A DNA stretch of 64,000 nt from assembly GCF_005405585.1 (NCBI RefSeq), contig NZ_BJEQ01000018.1, positions 1 to 64,000 on the forward strand, read 5' to 3'. The DNA comes from Agarivorans sp. Toyoura001. Its GTDB lineage: Bacteria > Pseudomonadota > Gammaproteobacteria > Enterobacterales > Celerinatantimonadaceae. The position numbers and the translations under genes are program-made. Each line of letters begins with the position of its first letter. The first letter of the stretch is position 1. Positions 54,501 through 64,000 of the stretch are shown here, piece after piece. The notes under the pieces were generated by a model. The model searched no databases. It worked only from the letters and a program-made list of their open reading frames with translations, and was not told where the DNA came from.

Positions 54501-54816
54501 TGACCTAGGAGCGTTGTACGATGCGGATCTTTACTTTGATCCTGCGAATGGTGAAAGTATTAGCTGCTCTACGATAAGAGAATTTTACAGTGCTTTTACC
54601 TTAAACGGCCCGGATGGCTTTAGCGTTACCAGTACTGAATGCTTCGATTTAGTTGAAAATGGCGTGCAATCAGCGGCATATGACTTTGATTTTAGTCGAG
54701 CTCTGAATGATGGAGATACTTATAGCTTCATTGGTAAGGTAAAAGACGACCAAAGTCAGTTTATGGAAGCGGTTAAATACAATATGCAATGGGTAGAGAC
54801 TAATTCTGCAAATTAA
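51535..54816 (+). CDS. large lipoprotein with Ig-like (He_PIG) repeats
   Basis: 1093 residues. Lipoprotein signal with lipobox ALSGC (C18), followed by a Ser/Asn/Asp-rich linker. Residues about 32-130 form a conserved N-terminal module (VTAIDGYLANADVYAGDSC). Three cadherin/Ig-like units lie at about 240-545; the first carries the He_PIG signature LSIDSDSGIISGTPQVAGQF. Units 2 and 3 resemble each other (both NQAP/NHAP...EQL...LEL). The last 540 residues hold cysteine-poor, aromatic-rich beta modules that I do not recognise. Highly acidic, consistent with a secreted marine protein. Likely surface adhesin or polymer-binding protein; function unproven. Confidence 0.82.
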   Translation: MKKVSLLTAAVALALSGCGSDSNDSPNSPSLFTVTAIDGYLANADVYAGDSCELRVGATDDKGELSLSVEHADKTICIKAIAGVTVDSNRGVVVDEFELAAPAGSAVVSPMTNLVVEQMIADDSLSQEQAEAAVVDSFNSEDSDVVYTEQDIFGDYIEAAESGDEKAEAVNIVGETLVDNDDVLDPSEQLKVIEDVSKETSEIIADPAKDLEHYSPVVVVDPTNGYEKVETNYRPYVDLEQLPAPVSIELGESVDQDVSLYFNDANEADVLSYSMDAFDSGLSIDSDSGIISGTPQVAGQFTLYVYASDQKTRSYPLVLELNVSSPNQAPIVNTATQQQIQEQLLKLELRANEQVNETIDLTQLFEDDDALIISADSNVPGLTLRVEQEQLLLGGTPTTRGDFVLSIGASDSINAEVRAHFAIAVAKAFNHAPEVNKTAQALVQEQLNALELKVATSVDSVISLSDLFTDNEDFTLTVSTDVLGLSASLEADNLLLVGTPTKQQTGRLTVSATDSENPTVDSNFALVVAAADLPVDPVEPVVPVKYRFKEEHFAKAGAWRMGEVGMDNDGIEFGWVSLRIVDGEKQFCWNPHEHDIKDAADLVDVEANPPAEEEWRCDPVTLNQDGSLSMAGDDEGDADFSLVATFEYAKDNHYQIMFAMDNELFWLDSNDTPFTHTAAVPVANNTLYQAIEDHPDGTDVFLQQVVYKQTSQNIYVNSALKAGSFEATWPDHNWGEQGFSGDWTVTAENEIQRLNLSSSDEGDFTWVYMRTFGEGEQALSIIYDQAEGESLFTLLESENLTLIESTIQQWDPSQNPEHNVEALIGMNWYYTEYGSDDGDDSTSNFTRIWCDTALFEDGKMFMNRRSPENLTSCDTQADVEVGEYKIVNNKLSIRITADVDDTISATQFEYTELFIQALADDLSEGAFMVEAFGGERYAYYSDLQEAEKRLQSKSSDAWFKRAFDFYLPKSEALQYQLGTVSLSMKKDTSDLGALYDADLYFDPANGESISCSTIREFYSAFTLNGPDGFSVTSTECFDLVENGVQSAAYDFDFSRALNDGDTYSFIGKVKDDQSQFMEAVKYNMQWVETNSAN

Positions 54817-54852
54817 TTGTTAGTGTTTTTCTAGTATAGATACTTTTACACC

Positions 54853-54881
54853 AATCCCTGCCTCTATGGCGGGGATTTTTC
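54853..54881 (+). terminator. terminator after the large lipoprotein gene
   Basis: AATCCCTGCC / GGCGGGGATT with a 5-base loop and one internal mismatch, followed by TTT-C-TTTTT. Confidence 0.85.
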
Positions 54882-54910
54882 TTTTTGGTGTTTTAAAAGC
54901 CTTTAGATAC

Positions 54911-54941
54911 AAAAAAGCCAGTAGCGTTGCTACTGGCTTTT
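54911..54941 (-). terminator. terminator after purB
   Basis: AAAGCCAGTAGC / GCTACTGGCTTT with a 3-base loop; on the minus strand six T follow. It ends the mnmA-hflD-purB unit. Confidence 0.9.
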
Positions 54942-54958
54942 GATAGTGAGCCTAGCGT

Positions 54959-56335
<1,377 letters not shown>

Positions 56336-56344
56336 CTAAATTAA

Positions 56345-56971
56345 CTAATCAATGGTGTGTAAAAGTGTTGATGTTTGCTGTAAATAATTCTTTCTTGAAA
56401 ACAGTAGTTGGCGGCGTTGTCCGCCTAATTGGCGCCACAGTACACAAGCACGAATACCGGCTAAGAGTAATGCACGCACTTTGTGTTGAACCACCGGCTG
56501 TTGTAAATAGCTCACGTTACCTGCAACTTGAATGCGTGGCCCTAGCGGGCTAATAATGTCGCTATAGATATCAGCTATGCCGCCTAATACTTGTTGGTCG
56601 AGTAAGTTAAAATGCTGTAACTGGCGATCGAGTTGGGTAATCCGCTCGCCCATCATATTCATAAGGTCAGGACGTTTATTTAAACGCCGTTCTAACGCTA
56701 ATAGGCTAACCAAGTAACGAGTGATTTCGGCGTTGCGCTTTTCTTGTTGGCTACTAAGCTGAGCGTTCATTACGCCTAAACCTAGTTTTAGCTCTTCCAG
56801 TGAACCAAACACTTCAACCGTTTGATCAGGGTTGGTCACCAAAATACTGTTGAGGCAGGTACTTAAACCGGCTTCTTCACAGTTACTGGTGCGAGCAACG
56901 TCTTGTACCAGCTTGGCCGCTTGGCAAATGCCTGCAAAGGCAATAACACGATCAGATAGAGGATTACTCAT
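56345..56971 (-). CDS. hflD: HflD, lysogenization regulator homologue
   Basis: 208-residue helical protein of the HflD family, known in E. coli for binding phage lambda CII at the membrane. Matches in position (between mnmA and purB), length (213 in E. coli) and sequence (LSDRVIAFAGICQAAKLVQDVAR near the start). In a marine bacterium the native role is unknown. It follows mnmA by 5 bases. Confidence 0.93.
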   Translation of the reverse strand: MSNPLSDRVIAFAGICQAAKLVQDVARTSNCEEAGLSTCLNSILVTNPDQTVEVFGSLEELKLGLGVMNAQLSSQQEKRNAEITRYLVSLLALERRLNKRPDLMNMMGERITQLDRQLQHFNLLDQQVLGGIADIYSDIISPLGPRIQVAGNVSYLQQPVVQHKVRALLLAGIRACVLWRQLGGQRRQLLFSRKNYLQQTSTLLHTID

Positions 56972-56976
56972 AAGCG

Positions 56977-58080
56977 CTATAGGCCAATTTTCTGTTCAAT
57001 GATACCGCCACCTAAACATACTTCGTCTAAGTAAAATACCGCAGATTGACCTGGTGTAACGGCAATTTGAGGCTCATCGAAAACGACTTTAATTTCATCA
57101 TCACCTTGCGGGATAATGGTGCAGGCTACGTCTTGCTGGCGGTAACGGATCTTAACGCTGCAACGCAACTCCTGCTTAATCACTTTGCGGTCAACCCAAT
57201 GCAGTTGCGCGGCGATTAAAGCTTGTGATTTAAGGCGAGGGTGGTCATGACCTTGGCCAACAATAAGCACATTACGCTCAATGTCTTTATCTACTGTGTA
57301 CCATGGCGTTTCGTCACCGTCTTTGGTGCCGCCAATACCCAAACCTTTACGTTGGCCTAGGGTGTGGTACATCAAACCTTGGTGAGTACCAATTACTTTG
57401 CCTTCGCACGTTTCTATATCACCTGGTTGAGCGGGTAAGTACTGAGCCAAAAAGTCAGTAAACTTACGCTCACCAATAAAGCATATTCCGGTGGAATCTT
57501 TTTTATTGGCGGTGATCAAACCTTGTTCTTCGGCGATTCGGCGAACCTCTGGTTTTTCGATTTCACCAACAGGGAACAACGTTTGTGCCACGTGCTTCTC
57601 TTCTAGAGTATACAAAAAGTAGCTTTGGTCTTTGTTGCTGTCTAAGCCACGTAACATTTGCCAATGACCGTCTTTAAAGCGACGTTGTACGTAGTGACCG
57701 GTTGCGATGTAATCGGCAGACAATTCTTCTGCGGCAAATTCCAAGAATGCCTTAAACTTAATTTCCTTGTTACACATAATGTCTGGATTTGGCGTGCGAC
57801 CCGCTTTGTACTCTTCTAAGAAGTGTTCAAATACGTTATCCCAGTATTCCGCTGAGAAGTTTATGGTATGAAGTTTAATACCTAATTTGTCACACACAGC
57901 TTGGGCATCGGCTAAATCTTCAGCCGCTGCACAGTATTCGCTGTTATCGTCTTCTTCCCAGTTCTTCATAAAAAGACCTTCAACCTGATAGCCTTGCTGA
58001 ATAAGCAAGTAGGCTGAAACTGAGGAATCAACGCCGCCGGACATACCGACAATCACTTTTTTAGTGTTGTTTGAGTTCAT
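56977..58080 (-). CDS. mnmA: tRNA-specific 2-thiouridylase MnmA
   Basis: Adds sulfur to U34 of tRNAs for Lys, Glu and Gln. PP-loop [15 protein letters not shown] at residues 13-27, catalytic cysteines in [14 protein letters not shown] and [13 protein letters not shown], and a C-terminal beta-barrel. 367 residues is normal. First gene of mnmA-hflD-purB. Confidence 0.97.
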   Translation of the reverse strand: MNSNNTKKVIVGMSGGVDSSVSAYLLIQQGYQVEGLFMKNWEEDDNSEYCAAAEDLADAQAVCDKLGIKLHTINFSAEYWDNVFEHFLEEYKAGRTPNPDIMCNKEIKFKAFLEFAAEELSADYIATGHYVQRRFKDGHWQMLRGLDSNKDQSYFLYTLEEKHVAQTLFPVGEIEKPEVRRIAEEQGLITANKKDSTGICFIGERKFTDFLAQYLPAQPGDIETCEGKVIGTHQGLMYHTLGQRKGLGIGGTKDGDETPWYTVDKDIERNVLIVGQGHDHPRLKSQALIAAQLHWVDRKVIKQELRCSVKIRYRQQDVACTIIPQGDDEIKVVFDEPQIAVTPGQSAVFYLDEVCLGGGIIEQKIGL

Positions 58081-58156
58081 GCTAACTAGTTGGAAAAAAT
58101 TTGGGGCGAATTCTACCAGAAAATCTGTGATGAAAACAGCATTTCACATAGCCAAA

Positions 58157-58789
58157 CTATGCTATCTGATCACCAATTAATTGTTGGTACTCACCATTGT
58201 TGATGCCATCTAAGGTATAGCTACCAATTTGATAACGTACCAAGCGTAGAGTAGGGAAACCAATCGCTGCTGTCATGCGCCTTACTTGCCTATTTCTACC
58301 TTCTTTAATGCTAATGCTGAGCCAAGTAGTGGGAATAGATTTACGCTCTCTAACGGGAGGATTGCGTGGCCAAAGGTTTGGCTCGGCTATTATTTTTACT
58401 TTGGCGGGTAAACAAGGACCGTCTTTGAGCGTTACACCGCTACGTAGCGGCGCTAAATCTTGCTCTGTTGGCGCACCTTCTACTTGTGCCCAATAGGTTT
58501 TGCTGGTTTTGGCTTTAGGGTTCGCTAATTGATGTTGCAGCTTTCCGTCGTTTGTTAATAGCAATAACCCCTCGCTGTCTCTATCTAAACGGCCAGCGGC
58601 ATACACTTCTGGAATATCAATAAAGTCTTTTAAGGTGGCTCGGCCCTGGCCATCGGTAAATTGGCTGAGTACGTCAAAAGGTTTGTTAAATAAAACTAAA
58701 CGGCGTGGGCCGTTGAGCGGTTTAATGGGTTTAGCTTCAGCCTTTCGTTTAAAACGGCGCGGCTTTGGCGCTTTTGCAAACTTATTCAT
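58157..58789 (-). CDS. rluE: 23S rRNA pseudouridine synthase RluE
   Basis: RsuA-family pseudouridine synthase, which in E. coli modifies U2457 of 23S rRNA. Catalytic motif [19 protein letters not shown] holds the aspartate. [22 protein letters not shown] is the second family motif. I chose the ATG at 58789 ([13 protein letters not shown]), giving 210 residues; the GTG at 58822 is less likely. It is divergent from icd. Confidence 0.92.
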   Translation of the reverse strand: MNKFAKAPKPRRFKRKAEAKPIKPLNGPRRLVLFNKPFDVLSQFTDGQGRATLKDFIDIPEVYAAGRLDRDSEGLLLLTNDGKLQHQLANPKAKTSKTYWAQVEGAPTEQDLAPLRSGVTLKDGPCLPAKVKIIAEPNLWPRNPPVRERKSIPTTWLSISIKEGRNRQVRRMTAAIGFPTLRLVRYQIGSYTLDGINNGEYQQLIGDQIA

Positions 58790-58850
58790 AACGTCGATTG
58801 TAACAGCTAATGCATGTACCACTAGTAAAACAATGTTAATGCGTTTGTAA

Positions 58851-61226
<2,376 letters not shown>

Positions 61227-61248
61227 TTTCGAGCTAAGCCATTTCAAT

Positions 61249-61276
61249 AAGCCGGTGCATTGTTATCGGCTTTTTT
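61249..61276 (+). terminator. terminator after icd
   Basis: AAGCCG / CGGCTT with a 12-base loop, followed by T6. The stem is short but well placed 22 bases after the stop. Confidence 0.7.
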
Positions 61277-61315
61277 GTATCTGTTGATAAATGAGAGTGG
61301 GGGAGCTAGAAAATA

Positions 61316-61342
61316 AAATGCCAGTCATTAAGACTGGCATTT
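61316..61342 (-). terminator. terminator after cspD
   Basis: AAATGCCAGTC / GACTGGCATTT with a 5-base loop; T-rich on the minus strand. It ends cspD. Confidence 0.88.
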
Positions 61343-61370
61343 GGCCTAGCAGAGTATTGCTATTTAAAGG

Positions 61371-61586
61371 TCATTGCTGACTATCGTCAAAGACAATGCT
61401 AACAGCATGACTACCTTTCGGCCCTTGCTGGGTTTCAAATTGGACTGGCTGACCAGCTTTAAGAGTGCGATACCCTTCCATTTGAATTGTCGAATAGTGA
61501 GCGAAGATATCTTCTCCGCCTGTATCCGGGCAAATAAAACCAAATCCTTTTGCGTTGTTAAACCATTTAACTGTACCGTTTGGCAT
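61371..61586 (-). CDS. cspD: cold-shock-like protein CspD
   Basis: 71-residue cold-shock-domain protein. RNP1 KGFGFI and RNP2 DIFAHY are both intact. CspD is a stationary-phase replication inhibitor in E. coli rather than a cold-induced protein. Position next to clpS and clpA, divergent, supports CspD over other Csp members. Confidence 0.93.
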   Translation of the reverse strand: MPNGTVKWFNNAKGFGFICPDTGGEDIFAHYSTIQMEGYRTLKAGQPVQFETQQGPKGSHAVSIVFDDSQQ

Positions 61587-61778
61587 ACGACATTTCCCTA
61601 TTAAATTTATCTACCAAACCAACTTGTTGGTCATTTTTGACGCAACTTTAAGTCAGCTGTTTAACAATTTAGTAAAATATTTACTACAGTCAAGTTTTCA
61701 AGGCATTTTTCTACTAGCCTTGTTAACTCAAAGCGGTTATGTTGAATACAGAAACGCGTTTTTACTACTATAGTTTTT

Positions 61779-62096
61779 ATGAGCAAATTATCTGACTGGC
61801 TAGATGTTGAAGAATTCACCAAAGAGGCCAAAAGCGAGACGGCACCGCCACCAATGTATAAGGTGGTATTAAATAATGATGACTATACTCCTATGGAGTT
61901 TGTTATCGAAGTGTTGCAGTTGTTTTTTAATATGGATTTAGATAAAGCAACACAAATAATGTTAACCATTCATTATAAAGGTAAAGGAGTTTGTGGGGTT
62001 TTCACGGCCGAAGTAGCTGAAACAAAAGCTGCACAAGTAAATAGTTATGCTAAACAAAATGACCATCCCTTGATGTGCACCATGGAGAAAGCATAG
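61779..62096 (+). CDS. clpS: ClpS, N-end-rule adaptor of ClpAP
   Basis: Binds proteins with N-terminal Leu, Phe, Tyr or Trp and delivers them to ClpAP. The conserved part reads [21 protein letters not shown]...[15 protein letters not shown], with the acidic ND-D ligand pocket. 105 residues matches E. coli (106). clpA follows after 35 bases. Confidence 0.97.
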   Translation: MSKLSDWLDVEEFTKEAKSETAPPPMYKVVLNNDDYTPMEFVIEVLQLFFNMDLDKATQIMLTIHYKGKGVCGVFTAEVAETKAAQVNSYAKQNDHPLMCTMEKA

Positions 62097-62131
62097 CTAC
62101 GTAGTATTGATTGTCTTTAGGGGGCCTATGC

Positions 62132-64000
62132 ATGCTAAATAAAGAGTTGGAACAAACTTTAAACCAAGCGTTTAAAGAAGCGAGACAACAGCAACACGAA
62201 TTCATGACGGTAGAACACCTGTTGTTGGGTTTACTAGAAAATTCTGCCGCAAAAGAAGCCCTAGTCGCGTGTGGGGCTAATCTCAATCAACTTAACCAAG
62301 AGTTAAGTAGTTTCATTGAACAAACCACCCCAATCATTCCAGAGGACGACGGCGAGCGCGAGACTCAGCCTACTCTAGGTTTTCAACGTGTGCTGCAACG
62401 TGCAGTGTTTCATGTTCAATCATCAGGCAACAGTGAAGTTAGCGGGGCTAACGTATTAGTCGCTATCTTTAGTGAGCAAGAGAGCCAAGCGGTTTACTTC
62501 CTTAAAAAAGCGGATATTAGCCGCTTAGACGTGGTTAACTTTATATCGCATGGTATTCGCAAAGATGATGAACCAAGTGCTGAACAAGGCCCTGCAGCGG
62601 ATACTGAAGCGCAATCTGAAGAAACTAAACAACTAGAGAGTTTTGCTAGCAACCTAAATCATTTAGTGTTGAAAGGTAAAATCGATCCTCTTATTGGTCG
62701 TGACAAAGAACTGTCGCGTACTATTCAAGTATTATGTCGTCGTCGTAAAAACAATCCGTTGTTAGTGGGTGAAGCAGGGGTAGGTAAAACCGCTATTGCT
62801 GAAGGACTTGCTTACAGAATTGTTCACGAAGACGTCCCCGATGTAATTAAAGACGCTACTATTTATTCTTTAGACATTGGCTCTTTGCTTGCCGGAACTA
62901 AGTATCGCGGTGATTTTGAGAAGCGTTTTAAGTCGTTACTAAAACAGCTAGAAAATGCTGAAAACGCCATTTTGTTTATCGACGAAATTCACACCATTAT
63001 TGGCGCAGGTGCAGCATCAGGCGGTCAACTTGACGCCGCTAACTTGATTAAACCTCTACTAAGCAATGGTTTATTGCGTTGTGTTGGCTCAACAACTTAC
63101 CAAGAATACAATCAGATCTTTGAGAAAGATCGAGCGTTGGCTCGCCGTTTCCAAAAAATTGATGTGGTGGAACCAACAGTTGAGGATACCACTAAGATCT
63201 TGATGGGTTTGAAGAGTCGTTATGAAGCTCACCACGACGTACGTTATACCAAACAAGCAATGCGCAGCGCTGCAGAATTAGCAGCCAAGTATATTAATGA
63301 GCGTCATTTACCTGATAAAGCCATTGATGTCATCGATGAAGCGGGTGCTAGTATGCGAATGCTGCCGGTAAGTCGCCGTAAAAAAACCATTGGTGCCGGT
63401 GATATCGAAGCGATTGTTGCAAAAATTGCGCGTATTCCTGAAGCCAAAGTATCGTCTTCTGATCGAGAAACCTTACGCGGCTTAAACGATACCCTTAAAA
63501 TGGTGGTGTTTGGGCAAGATCCAGCCATTGATGTATTAGTGGATGCGATTCGCTTAAACCGCTCAGGATTAGGTGCAGAACAAAAACCAGTGGGTTCATT
63601 CTTGTTTGCAGGGCCAACTGGTGTCGGTAAAACTGAGGTTACTCAACAGTTAGCCAAAGCTATGGGCGTAGAGCTTATTCGTTTTGACATGTCAGAGTAT
63701 ATGGAACGCCATGCTGTTTCTCGCTTGATTGGAGCGCCTCCTGGCTATGTTGGTTTCGACCAAGGTGGTTTGTTAACGGATGCAGTACTCAAACATCCTC
63801 ATTGTGTGGTATTGCTCGATGAGATTGAAAAAGCACACGAAGACGTATTTAACCTGTTATTGCAAGTAATGGATCACGGTACGCTTACCGACAACAACGG
63901 CCGTCATGCAGATTTCCGCAACGTTATTTTGGTTATGACCAGTAACGCTGGTGTTAAAGAAACTCAACGTTCAGCGATTGGTTTTAAAGAGCAGGATATG
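62132..64000 (+). CDS. clpA: ClpA, AAA+ unfoldase of ClpAP (cut by window end)
   Basis: The frame runs 623 codons to the right edge with no stop; full-length ClpA is about 755 residues. Start ATG at 62132 with AGGGGG in front; the protein begins [14 protein letters not shown]. The N-domain binds ClpS ([12 protein letters not shown]). D1 Walker A is [10 protein letters not shown]2 Walker A is GPTGVGKTE, and Walker B motifs ([18 protein letters not shown]) are visible. It pairs with clpS; clpP is not in the window. Confidence 0.97.
   Translation, partial: MLNKELEQTLNQAFKEARQQQHEFMTVEHLLLGLLENSAAKEALVACGANLNQLNQELSSFIEQTTPIIPEDDGERETQPTLGFQRVLQRAVFHVQSSGNSEVSGANVLVAIFSEQESQAVYFLKKADISRLDVVNFISHGIRKDDEPSAEQGPAADTEAQSEETKQLESFASNLNHLVLKGKIDPLIGRDKELSRTIQVLCRRRKNNPLLVGEAGVGKTAIAEGLAYRIVHEDVPDVIKDATIYSLDIGSLLAGTKYRGDFEKRFKSLLKQLENAENAILFIDEIHTIIGAGAASGGQLDAANLIKPLLSNGLLRCVGSTTYQEYNQIFEKDRALARRFQKIDVVEPTVEDTTKILMGLKSRYEAHHDVRYTKQAMRSAAELAAKYINERHLPDKAIDVIDEAGASMRMLPVSRRKKTIGAGDIEAIVAKIARIPEAKVSSSDRETLRGLNDTLKMVVFGQDPAIDVLVDAIRLNRSGLGAEQKPVGSFLFAGPTGVGKTEVTQQLAKAMGVELIRFDMSEYMERHAVSRLIGAPPGYVGFDQGGLLTDAVLKHPHCVVLLDEIEKAHEDVFNLLLQVMDHGTLTDNNGRHADFRNVILVMTSNAGVKETQRSAIGFKEQDM

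Overview
The window is chromosomal DNA from a marine gammaproteobacterium close to the Alteromonadales/Vibrionales/Shewanella group; Agarivorans-like is my best guess from gene content, unproven without a search. The evidence is the conserved neighbourhoods (dsbB-nhaB/fadR, nagBAC/nagE, feoABC, recR-htpG-adk-hemH, purB-hflD-mnmA-rluE, monomeric icd/cspD-clpS-clpA), the long-form PurC, the monomeric isocitrate dehydrogenase and NorR-controlled nnrS. Nearly all DNA is coding, genes are closely packed, and hairpin terminators separate most transcription units. I saw no rRNA, tRNA, CRISPR array, insertion sequence or prophage.

Layout. 1-4.9 kb: dsbB and nhaB, divergent fadR, an anchored glutaredoxin, a manganese exporter preceded by a clear yybP-ykoY (Mn2+) riboswitch, and yciH. 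4.9-7.8 kb: feoABC under an exact FNR site and a Fur-like box. 7.8-14.5 kb: a CSS-EAL c-di-GMP phosphodiesterase and the N-acetylglucosamine regulon (nagBAC divergent from PTS gene nagE). 14.5-18.6 kb: creA, a cupin, an AraC regulator, a secreted PEBP protein, SigZ and a glutathione S-transferase with a cysteine-rich tail. 18.6-20.25 kb is the one clearly accessory patch: a solitary integron gene cassette with a textbook attC and a PD-(D/E)XK-like protein, with no integrase. 20.2-26.5 kb: a SoxR-box-controlled epimerase, a LysE exporter, the nitric-oxide module (small membrane protein and nnrS, sigma-54 promoter, two NorR sites, norR), a secreted FAH-family protein and a repeat lipoprotein. 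26.7-35.5 kb: glnS, msrA, small genes, a Lon-N protein, an enlarged miaE, a membrane J-protein, roxA and purC. 35.6-39.8 kb: a degenerate hybrid sensor kinase and a PAP2 phosphatase fused to a likely outer-membrane barrel. 40-48 kb: recR, htpG (sigma-32 promoter), an inserted pair of solute-binding protein and diguanylate cyclase, adk, hemH. 48-54.8 kb: DUF2750, ABC-F ybiT, a LysR regulator divergent from a 1093-residue lipoprotein. 54.9-64 kb: purB-hflD-mnmA, rluE, icd, cspD, clpS and the first 623 codons of clpA.

Themes. Several units carry readable regulation: Mn2+ riboswitch, FNR/Fur on feo, NorR plus sigma-54 on nnrS, a SoxR-type operator, and sigma-32 on htpG. Signalling proteins are prominent: an EAL enzyme, and a diguanylate cyclase translationally coupled to its own periplasmic binding protein. 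The strongest discovery candidates are the solo integron cassette, the binding-protein/cyclase pair, the degenerate kinase and the PAP2-barrel fusion.
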